Of a stretch of DNA of 64,000 nucleotides, positions 37,096-45,994 are shown one piece after another. The position numbers and the translations under genes are program-made. Position 1 is the first letter of the stretch. Every line of letters starts with the position of its first letter. The notes below the pieces were generated by a model, which did not search any database, was not told the origin of the DNA, and saw nothing but the letters and a program-made list of their open reading frames with translations. Source of the DNA: Desulfoglaeba alkanexedens ALDC (GTDB lineage: Bacteria; Desulfobacterota; Syntrophobacteria; Syntrophobacterales; DSM-9756); assembly GCF_005377625.1 (NCBI RefSeq), contig NZ_CP040098.1, positions 2,655,279-2,719,278 of the forward strand. The letters are read 5' to 3'.

Positions 37096-37277
37096 TCCTA
37101 TGTCCTCCTGAGATTTTCCGGTACGACCGTTCGTCGACCCCACTTCATTGCAGGATGCCGAGGCGGCGGATCGGAACGTCCGCCCGCGGCCCGCGCGGCG
37201 GCGAATGCTTGGAAGGCGTCTCCAGGCGGCTGGAAAACGTACCGGTTCTTGGGATCCCGCGCCCCAAACGGCCAATA

Positions 37278-37306
37278 ATTCTACGCCGGGACGCGCTTTT
37301 TGCCAA
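37278..37306 (-). promoter_or_regulatory. sigma-70 promoter for ftsH
   Basis: On the minus strand TTGGCA (37306-37301), a 17-base spacer and TAGAAT (37283-37278). This predicts an ftsH leader of about 175 bases and may drive the whole ftsH-folP-glmM-coaX-ldcA run. Confidence 0.65.
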
Positions 37307-37344
37307 TATTAAGATTTTACCACGGCTCGCGCACCGGGGGAATT

Positions 37345-38481
37345 TCAACTCCCGCATCCCGCCGGCGAGGTCCGGTCCTTTTCCGACGCCCCCGCAGCGG
37401 GACAGCCCGTGGCGCTCTTCGCCGAACCGCCGCTCAGTCCGGCCAGTTCCCGTTCCAGCACCATCCTTTTCCGCTCCGAAGCATGAGGGTCCTCTTCGAG
37501 CATCTTCCGGATCCCCTTCCGATACCATTGGATTCCCATACGAGTCTTCGGCAGGAACGCTTCCACCGCATCGGGCAGGCGGCCGTTGGCCACGTTGTCC
37601 ACCACGCTCATCCTGGCTTCCGCGTCCAACAGCGGCGCCCGGGCGGTGAAAGCCGCCCACAGGCGCCATTCGTCCGACGAGGGACCGCCCCAATGCCGGT
37701 GGAGGTGGTAGAGTCGATACAGGAGGAGCGTGAGTTCCCGTTCCTCCTCTTTCAAGAAAGGACGCCGGCCGTAGATCCGGATCGCTTCCCTTCCCACCTG
37801 CTGAATGAAATGGGCGTGAAACCACCGGAGCAGGAGCACCGAGCCTTCCCGGCTCAACTCCCGGCCGGCCCAGTAGACGGGGTTCTGGATGTTTTTGAGG
37901 TGAATCGCCCATCGGACCATACGATAAAGGTGCCGGTGCTTTTTGAGGGTCTGCACCAGAGGACTGTCCTGGAATTTCCGGTAGGTTTCATAGGCCTTCT
38001 GATATTCGTTGAGGCGTCTTTCGGCAAGGAGCCGAAACGGGCCGAACCGCGTCAGGCGAATGATACGGGTGTTCACGCGGCGTGCGAGAAGGAGCGATTC
38101 CAGAAGCGTCGCTTCGTATTCCGGCTTCGGCGCGTCCGGGTGGTAGACGGCGGCGACGGAACAAACGACCCTTGCGGCTTTTTGGAACAAGGCCTCGAAT
38201 CCCACGTCCAGGTCGGCCGGTGAAACGTCCCAGACTTCCCGCCGGAGCTCTTTTACCAGCTGCAGCGCCCGTCGGTCCCGTTCGTCCAGGGCCGCCGATT
38301 CGCCGAAAGCGTCCAGGTCTTCGACGCCTTCTTCGATGAGGCGCTGCCATGAGCGCTTGAGCCGCCACCGGAAGAAAGCGACGGCCGCGAACACCAGGAT
38401 CGTGGCCGAAAGGAGACCGATACTCAGCCAATGGGCCCAGGCGAAGTCGTAAAGGGCGTCGATCGTCAGTGGGGGTTGCAT
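37345..38481 (-). CDS. membrane-anchored hypothetical protein, 378 aa
   Basis: No family recognised. One N-terminal membrane helix (about residues 16-40, WLSIGLLSATILVFAAVAFF) is followed by a long, charged, mostly helical cytoplasmic region rich in Arg, Leu and Glu. A low-complexity segment ends the protein. DUF-type proteins of this plan occur beside ftsH or rdgC in related bacteria as far as I recall, without a role. It lies 21 bases after rdgC. Confidence 0.65.
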   Translation of the reverse strand: MQPPLTIDALYDFAWAHWLSIGLLSATILVFAAVAFFRWRLKRSWQRLIEEGVEDLDAFGESAALDERDRRALQLVKELRREVWDVSPADLDVGFEALFQKAARVVCSVAAVYHPDAPKPEYEATLLESLLLARRVNTRIIRLTRFGPFRLLAERRLNEYQKAYETYRKFQDSPLVQTLKKHRHLYRMVRWAIHLKNIQNPVYWAGRELSREGSVLLLRWFHAHFIQQVGREAIRIYGRRPFLKEEERELTLLLYRLYHLHRHWGGPSSDEWRLWAAFTARAPLLDAEARMSVVDNVANGRLPDAVEAFLPKTRMGIQWYRKGIRKMLEEDPHASERKRMVLERELAGLSGGSAKSATGCPAAGASEKDRTSPAGCGS

Positions 38482-38502
38482 CTACCTGGAGCCACCACGG
38501 GC

Positions 38503-39639
38503 CTAAAACGGAGGGGAATCCGGCGCATTCCCTTCGATCCACCGTTTGAGCTGAGGAAGGGCGTCCGATTCCCAACCGGGATTCAAGCGAAGCTTCAGGA
38601 ACTGGAGGAACAACGCGTCGATCAGCGTGAGGAATTCTTCCAGGAAGTACATCGTTTCCAGAAAACGGCCCTCAGGGTCGTTTGCTTCGTGTTCGGACGA
38701 CTGCCTGGGGATCTTCAGACCCTTGACGCCCCACAGGTCCCGGTCCATCACCCACTGGTAATCGTTGTCGCCGACCCGGGCCGCCATCTGGATCTCTTCC
38801 ACCAGTTTCCCCTGCTGCAGAGCGGTCCGCGCTTCATGTAGGGCGCCCGCCTGCGTGGTGCAGATGATCCGTTCCCTGCCGTCGTCCTGGCGGCTCAAAA
38901 CGATCCGTTCGCCCAAGGTCAGTTCCGCACTCCGGCCTTCATCAACGGCCGCCGTACCGCCTCCGGCTTCAGTGAGAAACCAGAGCCAGGTGAGGAATTC
39001 GTAGCCGAGAAAGCGCCCTTCATGCATGGCGTGAGGCGACTTCAGCGGGACGAGGGATGCCAGGTGGTCCTTTTCCCCCGCTGAAAGGGGCAGCAGATGC
39101 ATGGCCCACTGGGCATGGTAGAGCGGCACGGGGTAGAGCCGGAAATGGCGTTCAAAATGCTCCAGGAAGCCTTCAATCATCTTGAGGCTGGTGGTCCCCA
39201 CAAGCAGCCAGTGGCGGCTCGGATGCCAAACCACATCACAGCCTGAGGGCTGCGGCAGCATCCGGGCGATGAGTTCGTTTCGGACGTCTTCCCGGATCTT
39301 CTGGCGCTCCAGCCGGGATGGCCCGCGCCCTTCATGTTCCTTGCGATAGGTCTGGACCGCCTGCCTCACGTGCTGTTTGAGAACGATGGCGGACACCTTC
39401 CGCTGGTCGACTCGATAGTGGAACGCGGCGTATTCTCCCCGGTGATAGCTCGCGAACTCGAAAGACGAATCGAAAAGGTCGTCCCAAGAGGCAAAGCCGG
39501 CGGCCGATTCGGCTCCTTCAGGAAAGTCGTCGAAGCGCCCGGCCTTCAGGCTTTCGTCGACAAAAGTCCAGAAGTCCTCCACCGTGGGTTCGGGGACAAA
39601 AAACCGCGTGAACGCAGCCGATGCCGATTGGATCGTCAT
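38503..39639 (-). CDS. rdgC: recombination-associated protein RdgC-like
   Basis: 378 residues. The N-terminal half matches the RdgC plan: KVSAIVLKQHVRQAVQTY, the RQKIREDVRNELIARMLP helix, and the WLLVGTTSLKMIEGFLEHFERHF pair of strands. RdgC forms a DNA-encircling dimer that restrains RecA. An inserted GYEFLTWLWF segment and a longer C-terminus distinguish this version from the 303-residue enterobacterial protein. Assignment is by motif pattern only. Confidence 0.7.
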   Translation of the reverse strand: MTIQSASAAFTRFFVPEPTVEDFWTFVDESLKAGRFDDFPEGAESAAGFASWDDLFDSSFEFASYHRGEYAAFHYRVDQRKVSAIVLKQHVRQAVQTYRKEHEGRGPSRLERQKIREDVRNELIARMLPQPSGCDVVWHPSRHWLLVGTTSLKMIEGFLEHFERHFRLYPVPLYHAQWAMHLLPLSAGEKDHLASLVPLKSPHAMHEGRFLGYEFLTWLWFLTEAGGGTAAVDEGRSAELTLGERIVLSRQDDGRERIICTTQAGALHEARTALQQGKLVEEIQMAARVGDNDYQWVMDRDLWGVKGLKIPRQSSEHEANDPEGRFLETMYFLEEFLTLIDALFLQFLKLRLNPGWESDALPQLKRWIEGNAPDSPPF

Positions 39640-39845
39640 GAGTGAACGCTTTCCCGCTTTCGGTTAAAAAGATCTGATGACGGGAGGATGCGCCGGCGAT
39701 ACTAGGGTGCCGCCCGTCACCGCCGATCGCCCCTGGGGGGCGGGAGTTTCATTGTAACCCGCCGAGGGCGTTTGGGCGCGCCGGCGGTGTCTCCCGCAGC
39801 CCCGATCCGGAATCACCCGGACAGGAAGGAAGCCGGAACCCGGGG

Positions 39846-39974
39846 TCACTTCCGCTTCGATTCCCCGGCCGCCTGAGGCAGGAGTCCTTTGGCTCGAAGC
39901 TTTTTCCGCTTTTCGCGGCGCCGCCGGCGCCGCTCCAATTCCCGTCGTCGTTCAACCTTCTTCTGGCGTGCCAC
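39846..39974 (-). CDS. small strongly basic hypothetical protein, 42 aa
   Basis: From a GTG preceded by GGGAGGATG-type site; the sequence is dominated by Arg/Lys/Glu (KKVERRRELERRRRRREKRK), predicted a single helix. It could bind RNA or be a spurious low-complexity frame. Ribosome site and position in the gap between rdgC and the HELIH gene support it modestly. Confidence 0.4.
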   Translation of the reverse strand: MARQKKVERRRELERRRRRREKRKKLRAKGLLPQAAGESKRK

Positions 39975-40150
39975 CTTCCATCCTCCCACTGTCAGCCCAT
40001 CCAACGAAAAAAAGAGCCGGACTCCAATCGGCCGGCCGCGCCGTCGGGTTCGCGCACCTCGACAAGGCGCTCTTCTATTAACGGAACCCGTACCCACCGT
40101 CAACGGGAATCTCCGCCGGGTGAGTTCCGCTTCGCGTTCCCTCAGGCCCT

Positions 40151-40687
40151 TCAGGAACGGGTCAGGAAGGTTTCCATCGCGCGGCAGTCGCTGAAGGCGG
40201 CGAGCACTTCCTTAAGGCCCTCGATCTTGCGATCCTTGAGCAGCTCGTAGGTGAGCGCATGCACGCGCCGTTCCTCCTCTTCCCGCTCCCGCAGCGCCGC
40301 ATCGTAGCGCTGGACGAATGTGGCGAACCGGATGACGTGGATCAGTTCGTGGGCCACGATATAGGCGGCCAGGGGAAGCAGTCGGATCTTCGGGTCTCGC
40401 CGCAGGACGTTCAGGATGACATGATCCTGGAGGCAGATCTTGAAGTAGTCGCCGTGACGGCTGGCCAGCGGTTTTTCGTCGGGATGACGCGTATAGCGCA
40501 GAATCTGGGCAAAAGCGAAGTCGGTGACCTCATCCACCGCCAGTTGGCACAGCGACTGGATGTCGTAGCGGTATCGCTTCCAGTCCGAAGTGGAGATCCG
40601 GTAACGATCACCGATCAATTCTTCCGAAATATCGATCGCGTTTCGAAGTACCTCGATCTCTTCGAGACTGAAAGGAACTCGTTCCAT
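40151..40687 (-). CDS. HExxH-motif hypothetical protein
   Basis: 178 residues, no signal peptide. A zinc-protease-like HELIHVIRFATF motif sits at about residue 114, within a helix, followed by a charged coiled segment (REREEEERRVHALTYELL). The N-terminal part is helical and acidic. The single HExxH suggests a metallopeptidase or metal-dependent scaffold, but a third ligand cannot be placed with confidence. I recall no named family. Lies between rdgC and the pab operon on the same strand. Confidence 0.6.
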   Translation of the reverse strand: MERVPFSLEEIEVLRNAIDISEELIGDRYRISTSDWKRYRYDIQSLCQLAVDEVTDFAFAQILRYTRHPDEKPLASRHGDYFKICLQDHVILNVLRRDPKIRLLPLAAYIVAHELIHVIRFATFVQRYDAALREREEEERRVHALTYELLKDRKIEGLKEVLAAFSDCRAMETFLTRS

Positions 40688-40821
40688 GCGAACCTGTTCG
40701 CCTGCGATAAATAGGGCTGTTCGTTCCGCGGCGCCCGCCGGGCGGTCGAAAGTGACCGGTTCCTCCCTCTAGCACGATTTTCGTAATTGAGTCAAGCACA
40801 TGCCTGTCATGAGGGCGCCGT

Positions 40822-41679
40822 TCAACATGGAACTGATGCGAACAGCTCGTTTCGAAGCGAGGCGTCCAGGGCGCCGCCTTTCCATTTCAGGTCTTTTCCG
40901 TCGACGGCCGCCGCCGGCATGATGCCCATCATTGAATTGAGGACCCAGATCCGGTCGGCCGAGGCCAGGTCTGCGGGCGAAACGGTGATTCGACCGATGG
41001 TGATACCGCGTTTTCCGAGTAGCCCCGTCACCTTGTCCAGGGTGACGCTCGGGAGCTGATACGGGCTTTCCGGAATCCACCATGAACCGCTCCGTTGGAT
41101 AAGCAGGGCGCCAGTGGCGGTTTCGGCCACATGCCCCTTCTCATCGAGGATCACGGCCTCGTCCTGGCCGGCGTCCAGGGCGGCCTGTCGAGCCGCCAAG
41201 TAATACAGGTAATTCAGGGTCTTGTGGCGGGAAAGGGGAGGGGCGAACCCTTCGCGGTGCACGTGGAGCCTCCAGCCTCGGGTGTACCGGGCCGTTGTCG
41301 GCGGTTCATAAGGGGCGGCGGTGACAAGGCAGCTGCCCCGCCCGGAACGGGGAAGCCCCAGCTCCGGGCTTTCTCCGCGCGTGAGAACGATCTTGATGCG
41401 CGAAACGGCATCCACCAGCCGGTTGGCTTCGATCAGCGATACCATGACGGCTTGCCAGTCCAGGTCCGGCGGTGGCGGAAGCCGCAGAGCGGCCGCGCTT
41501 CGCCTGAACCGTTCCAGGTGTTCCTGCAGGTGGAAAATGGTGCCGCGTTCCGCTCGAAGCGTTTCGAAGAGGCCGTCACCGTAGAGTAGACCTCGGTCCA
41601 GGGGTGAAATGCGGGCGCGGCCGAGAGGCAGCCGCCGTCCGTTCAGCCACACGAAGGGTTCAGGGGTTGGCTTGACCAT
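40822..41679 (-). CDS. pabC: aminodeoxychorismate lyase (class IV aminotransferase fold)
   Basis: 285 residues of the fold-type IV PLP family. N-terminal WLNGRRLPLGRARISPLDRGLLYGDGLFETLR is characteristic; the PLP lysine is in SRHKTLNYLYY, and DEKGHVAETATGALL follows. Context (directly after pabB, one-base overlap) points to PabC, which releases pyruvate to form p-aminobenzoate; a D-amino-acid or branched-chain transaminase is the alternative. Confidence 0.88.
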   Translation of the reverse strand: MVKPTPEPFVWLNGRRLPLGRARISPLDRGLLYGDGLFETLRAERGTIFHLQEHLERFRRSAAALRLPPPPDLDWQAVMVSLIEANRLVDAVSRIKIVLTRGESPELGLPRSGRGSCLVTAAPYEPPTTARYTRGWRLHVHREGFAPPLSRHKTLNYLYYLAARQAALDAGQDEAVILDEKGHVAETATGALLIQRSGSWWIPESPYQLPSVTLDKVTGLLGKRGITIGRITVSPADLASADRIWVLNSMMGIMPAAAVDGKDLKWKGGALDASLRNELFASVPC

Positions 41680-43082
41680 CAGGCCTGCTTTCCCTCAAGG
41701 GATCGAACGACCTCGAAAAAGGTCCGTCCCTTGTGAAGGGTTTCCTCGTATTCGTCCTGTTCGTTGGAATCATAAACCACGCCGCCTCCAACGGACACGT
41801 GGCCGAGGCCGCGGGTGACGACGGCGGTCCGGATGGCGACGTTGAGATCCAGGTTGTCGTGCCATCCCACGTAGCCGATGGATCCCGTGTACACGTGGCG
41901 AACGGTGGGTTCCAGTTCGTCGATGATTTCCATGGCCCTGATCTTGGGGCATCCCGTGATGGATCCCCCCGGAAAGGTCGCTCGAAGGAGATCGCCCGCG
42001 GTCGTCCCCGGAATCAGGGTGCCCGTAACGATGGAGACCAGGTGGAAGACGTTTTGGTACCGTTCGATCCGCTTATGTTGCAGAACCCGGATACTTCGAG
42101 GCTTGCAGACCCGGCCCAGGTCGTTACGCAGCAGGTCCACGATCATGGACAGTTCCGCGTCGTCCTTTTCGCTTTCCGCCAGCTCCCGGGCCAGGGCCGC
42201 ATCCTCTTCCGGCGTCGAACCCCTCCGGCGGGTGCCCTTGATGGGCCGCGTTTCGATGGTGCTCCCGCGCCGAAACAGGAACCGCTCCATGGACGTGGAA
42301 AGCACCTGGTGATCTCCGGCGTTCACGTAGGCGAAAAACGGCGCGGGGTTTTTCTCGAAAAGCGCCTTCCAGAGTCGGATCGGCGGACCTTCCAGCGGGA
42401 AAGAAAAACGTTGAGAAAGATTCACCTGGTAGACGTCACCCGCTCGGATGTATCGGCGGATCCGGCGGACCGCTTCCAGGTACCCTTCCCGGGTAAAGTT
42501 GCTGGAAAGCCTGCCGGTCCTGAGCGAGGCCAACGGGGCTTGTCCCTGCGCCTCAGGCGCCGGTGCCCGGATCGGAGGGGCGCCGTTGGGGTCGAGCTGA
42601 ATCTCATGCGCCAGTCCTTCCCGGCGGTCGTGGACCAGGATCTTCGTCGGGAACGCAAAAAAAAGGTCCGGGAGCTCCAAATCGTCACGGGCGGTTTGAG
42701 GAAGCCGTTCGATGGAGTTTTTCAGCTCGTAGGCGAGATATCCCACCGCTCCCCCGGAAAAGGGCTCGATCTCCGGCAGATCCCGGGGCGCCGTGGTTTC
42801 CAGGGCCCGGTCCAAAAAGGACAGAGGGTCGCCGCGGCCCGTCCAGGTGCCCCCGGCGTACGTCGCCTTGAGGTCCCGGCCCTTGCTTTCGATGACGAGG
42901 AAGGGATCGCAGGCGGCGATGGAAAAGCGCGCACAGTCCAAGTCGCCGCCGCTCAAAAGCACCGTGGCGTAAGGCCGGCCGGCGACGGTGAGGGCCTGCT
43001 CCAGGAAGGCGTCGTCGCTCATGGGAAATCGCCGCTCCCAGCTCCACGACGGCGCCTTCACGTCAAAGCAACCAGACATCAT
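41679..43082 (-). CDS. pabB: aminodeoxychorismate synthase component I
   Basis: 467 residues of the chorismate-utilising family. N-terminal domain is anthranilate-synthase-like; the catalytic part shows PIKGTRRRG (lysine that distinguishes PabB-type enzymes), ELSMIVDLLRNDLGRV and FPGGSITGCPKIRAMEIIDELE. It adds ammonia from PabA to chorismate. The start overlaps the pabA stop (ATGATG). Confidence 0.93.
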   Translation of the reverse strand: MMSGCFDVKAPSWSWERRFPMSDDAFLEQALTVAGRPYATVLLSGGDLDCARFSIAACDPFLVIESKGRDLKATYAGGTWTGRGDPLSFLDRALETTAPRDLPEIEPFSGGAVGYLAYELKNSIERLPQTARDDLELPDLFFAFPTKILVHDRREGLAHEIQLDPNGAPPIRAPAPEAQGQAPLASLRTGRLSSNFTREGYLEAVRRIRRYIRAGDVYQVNLSQRFSFPLEGPPIRLWKALFEKNPAPFFAYVNAGDHQVLSTSMERFLFRRGSTIETRPIKGTRRRGSTPEEDAALARELAESEKDDAELSMIVDLLRNDLGRVCKPRSIRVLQHKRIERYQNVFHLVSIVTGTLIPGTTAGDLLRATFPGGSITGCPKIRAMEIIDELEPTVRHVYTGSIGYVGWHDNLDLNVAIRTAVVTRGLGHVSVGGGVVYDSNEQDEYEETLHKGRTFFEVVRSLEGKQA

Positions 43083-43753
43083 GACGCGGCCTCTTTGCAG
43101 GCCACACCCGGAACCTTTTCCGTCCCCGCAGCCCAGCGGGGAAAGCGGTCCGGGTCTGAGGAGCGTACCGCCGGAACGATTCCCCGGCCTGGATGCAGAG
43201 CGAGAAAGTTGGCCACCAGCTCCAGGCCGTATTCGCTCAGAAAGGATTCCGGGTGAAACTGAACCCCCATAATAGGGAGCCTGCGGTGCCGGATGGCCAT
43301 CACCACGGCGTCTTCGGCGAAGGCCAGCGGGACGATGTCCCGGGACCCGATGACGGCCTGCAGGGAATGGTAGCGTGCAGCCTGGAAGGGGGAGGGGATT
43401 CCCGAAAGGAGCCCTTCACCTCGGTGATGAACCAGGCAGCGCTTGCCATGCACCGGCAGTGGCGCCCGGGTGGTCCGCCCTCCGAATACCTCGTTGATGG
43501 CCTGCATGCCCAGGCAGACTCCCAAAATGGGGATCGAAGAGCCCAATCGACGGATCACTTCCTTGCTGATCCCCGCGTGAGCCGGATCCTTGGGCCCCGG
43601 CGAAATGCAGATCCAGTCGGGATCCAGTTCCCGGACGCCTTCGACGGTTAAGACGTCGTGGCGATAAACGCGGACCTCCAGGTCGAATTCGCCGAAGAGA
43701 TGCACCAGGTTGAAGGTAAAGGAATCGTAATTGTCGATCACAACGAGTCGCAT
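43079..43753 (-). CDS. pabA: aminodeoxychorismate/anthranilate synthase glutamine amidotransferase
   Basis: 224 residues from MRLVVIDNYDSFTFN; GGGAGG is seven bases before this ATG. The GATase class I triad is C in LGVCLGMQAI, and H/E in FHPESFLSEYG. It supplies ammonia to PabB. Some 30 additional C-terminal residues follow the usual end. A trpG-like dual role with anthranilate synthase is possible. Confidence 0.93.
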   Translation of the reverse strand: MRLVVIDNYDSFTFNLVHLFGEFDLEVRVYRHDVLTVEGVRELDPDWICISPGPKDPAHAGISKEVIRRLGSSIPILGVCLGMQAINEVFGGRTTRAPLPVHGKRCLVHHRGEGLLSGIPSPFQAARYHSLQAVIGSRDIVPLAFAEDAVVMAIRHRRLPIMGVQFHPESFLSEYGLELVANFLALHPGRGIVPAVRSSDPDRFPRWAAGTEKVPGVACKEAAS

Positions 43754-43770
43754 CCCCATGCCTCCCTCAA

Positions 43771-43808
43771 CAAAAAAAGCCACCCCGCCGTTGAGGCTGG
43801 GTGGCTTT
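43771..43808 (-). terminator. strong terminator between the RRM gene and pabA
   Basis: Minus-strand ten-base stem AAAGCCACCC/GGGTGGCTTT with an 18-base loop, followed by TTTTTTG. It ends the RRM transcript; being only about 20 bases before pabA it could also act as an attenuator on the pab operon. Confidence 0.8.
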
Positions 43809-43906
43809 CGCCTGGAACATACCTCGAAGTACTGCTTCACCAGAAGGAAACCCCGTCAACCACGCCGTGCGAATCGAGAAGGTTTCCCCGGCGCCGTTGG
43901 GGGATT

Positions 43907-44245
43907 TCAGTACCTGGAACGACCTCCCCTGCCGCGGGGCGGGCCGCCCTCACGGTCGTTTCGGCGGCCGCCGAACCCGCCGCCCCTGCCGCCTTCTTCC
44001 CTGGGCCGGGCCAGGTTGACGGTGAGGGTGCGGTCATGGAGCTGAGTTCCGTTGAACATACTGATGGCTTTCTGAGCCTGGGCCTGGGTTTCCATTTCCA
44101 CGAAGGCGAAACCCTTGGAGCGGCCGGTGTCCCGGTCTTTGATCAGTGTAACCGACGCGACCGTTCCGGCCTGTGCGAACAGGCTGCGCAAGTCTTCCTC
44201 CGTCGCATCGTACGACAAGTTGCCCACGTAAAGCTTGTTTTCCAT
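43907..44245 (-). CDS. RRM RNA-binding protein with Gly/Arg-rich tail
   Basis: 112 residues. RNP2 LYVGNL and RNP1 KGFAFVEM define a single RRM of about 80 residues; the tail (EEGGRGGGFGGRRN, PRGRGGRSRY) is RGG-like. Bacterial and cyanobacterial Rbp proteins of this form are often cold-induced and bind RNA. Single gene with its own terminator. Confidence 0.92.
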   Translation of the reverse strand: MENKLYVGNLSYDATEEDLRSLFAQAGTVASVTLIKDRDTGRSKGFAFVEMETQAQAQKAISMFNGTQLHDRTLTVNLARPREEGGRGGGFGGRRNDREGGPPRGRGGRSRY

Positions 44246-44573
44246 TTCTCTCCGATCCTGGCTTGTTCATGGCTCGATCAATGGTGTGACGGAGGCAGTG
44301 CCGGTCTGCGTCACGGGGTCCATGGCGGCGCCATCAAAACGGCGGCCCGCTTTTGCAAAGCGGGGCGTCGATGGCAAGGAGCGATCAGCGTGCTTTGCCG
44401 ACACGGTCGACCGGCGGAGGGCCTTCGGGAATCCGGAGCGTAACGCGTGGATTTCACGGGGGCTTCTCGACGGATCGTGCTGCGCGGCGAACCGTTCTGA
44501 TCGGACCTCAAATGTACGATACAGAGCTTTGAAGAGGAACGCAAGCTGAAGTTTGACCGTACGGTAAGTATTT
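44246..44573. other. intergenic stretch without recognised feature
   Basis: Upstream of the RRM gene and before the cytochrome relic. No ORF or RNA gene I can support. Confidence 0.35.
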
Positions 44574-45068
44574 GCACGAAGGGGCTTCGACTTCGACGGA
44601 TTCTGTGTTGGCGCGGGACCGCGCCGGCGTGCCGAACGCTACGAAATGCTCCAGACCTGCAGCCAGTGCCATTCTCTGAATTTCGCCCGGGCCGAGCTCG
44701 AAAAAGGCGACCGTATGATCCGTGAAGCGGACCGGCTCATGGCCGAGGCCATCCGCATCGTTTCCGGCCTGTACAAGGACGGCGTGCTGAAGAAGCCGAA
44801 AGCCTACGACTACACCTTCCCAGATCTCCTCACCTTCCACGATGCGCCCACTGTGATCGAGCAGCGACTTTTCCTCATGTTTCTCAAACATCGCATGCGA
44901 ACTTTTCAAGGAACCTTCCATGCCAACCCGGACTACGCGCTCTGGTACGGCTGGAGTGAGATGGTGAGAGACCTCACCGCCATACGAGAAATGGCGGAAG
45001 ACCTGGGCGGCAAGGCGAAGCCGTTGGCCAGTATGCAGCAGTCTTCAGTGGATCAAGATAAGCCATGA
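44574..45068 (+). pseudogene. C-terminal remnant of an HAO-like multihaem cytochrome
   Basis: An open frame with GRRRAERYEMLQTCSQCHS (one CxxCH haem site), then a helical region GDRMIREADRLMAEAIRIVSGLY and FHANPDYALWYGWSEM, characteristic of the C-terminal part of hydroxylamine-oxidoreductase-type octahaem cytochromes. The preceding seven haem sites and the signal peptide are missing. An ATG at 44646 exists but probably is not a true start. It ends shortly before IS copy 1, so the gene was likely broken by rearrangement there. Confidence 0.65.
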
Positions 45069-45086
45069 TCTTTGCTGGAGACTTGG

Positions 45087-45972
45087 CAGCAATTCCCGGA
45101 GCGGATGGTCCTTGGATGGAAAGCGGGCGTGAAAGGAGAGTCTTCGAGTGTTCAGCGGACCGTTTGGGGTGATCGAGGGTGCGAACGTCCCGTTCAGGGA
45201 TGCCACCTCGAGCGTGAGGGTTCACATCCTTGGCTTGAAGGCGCACCTCCGCATCGGTTTTTTGGGTGAAAGGCTCAGGTTCTGCATGGGGGCGATTCCT
45301 TTCTCCGCCCTACGAGGTGTTATAGGCGATGATCGGGGTCAGCTCCCATCGGAAAAGACCTTTTCCCACGAAAAACAGCCCGTGCCGTCCAGGGCCAGGA
45401 TGTAGCGGCCGTCCAGCACGGTCATCTGAGCCAGCGCCTTGCCGCGCTGAAGCCGCGAGAAGATCTCGCGGAAGGCGGGTCGGAACACATAGGGCGAAAC
45501 CTCATCGAGAATCTCCCGCATGGTGCTCTCGGAAGAGACCTTCTCGATGTGGTAGAGCGCGTGCAGGTTGTGATCCCGAGCCGACCAGCGTTTCTCAAAG
45601 GCCGGAAGAGAGGGATCCTTCAAAGAAAACATGGCGAAGGCGCTCATGGCCGCATCCGCAAAGGAGATCTGCGGCCTGCCTTTGCGGGGATCGGGAAACT
45701 TTTCGAACTCACGGCGCACCGCCCTCACCAGGGCCATCCGCATTCAGATGCTTGCGAAATCGGATCTTGGAGGAATGAGCGTCTTTTCTGGGCTTTATAG
45801 CAAAATAGCCTACCAGAGACGCGGGCGGCTGTCCAGCATGAAACAGCAAAATAGTCGAAAAAATTCGCCTCCGAAACCCCCTTCGGAGCCCGAAATCACC
45901 CCCTGGGTTCGCGAAAACCAAATCCTTCAAGGCCCGGTTTTCAAGGCTTTACAGGGGCTCCGGAAATTACTG
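45087..45972 (-). mobile_element. insertion sequence, copy 1 (internally deleted)
   Basis: 886 bases bounded by terminal inverted repeats CAGCAATTCCCGGAGC (left) and, read inward from the right, CAGTAATTTCCGGAGC. Compared with copy 2 (59406-61042) it is inverted and lacks about 757 bases of the transposase, joined at the base pair around 45350. No target duplication could be recognised. Confidence 0.8.
45339..45930 (-). pseudogene. DDE transposase N-terminal remnant (IS copy 1)
   Basis: Two frames: HSSKIRFRKHLNAD at the start, a frameshift near 45745, then RREFEKFPDPRKGRPQISFADAAMSAFAMFSLKD through ALDGTGCFSWEKVFSD, where the internal deletion ends the reading frame. Similar along this length to the copy at 59577-60819. 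The IS4-like superfamily is suggested by layout, not by a confirmed match. Confidence 0.75.
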
Positions 45973-45994
45973 TGATCTGCTGGACCTGATTTAA

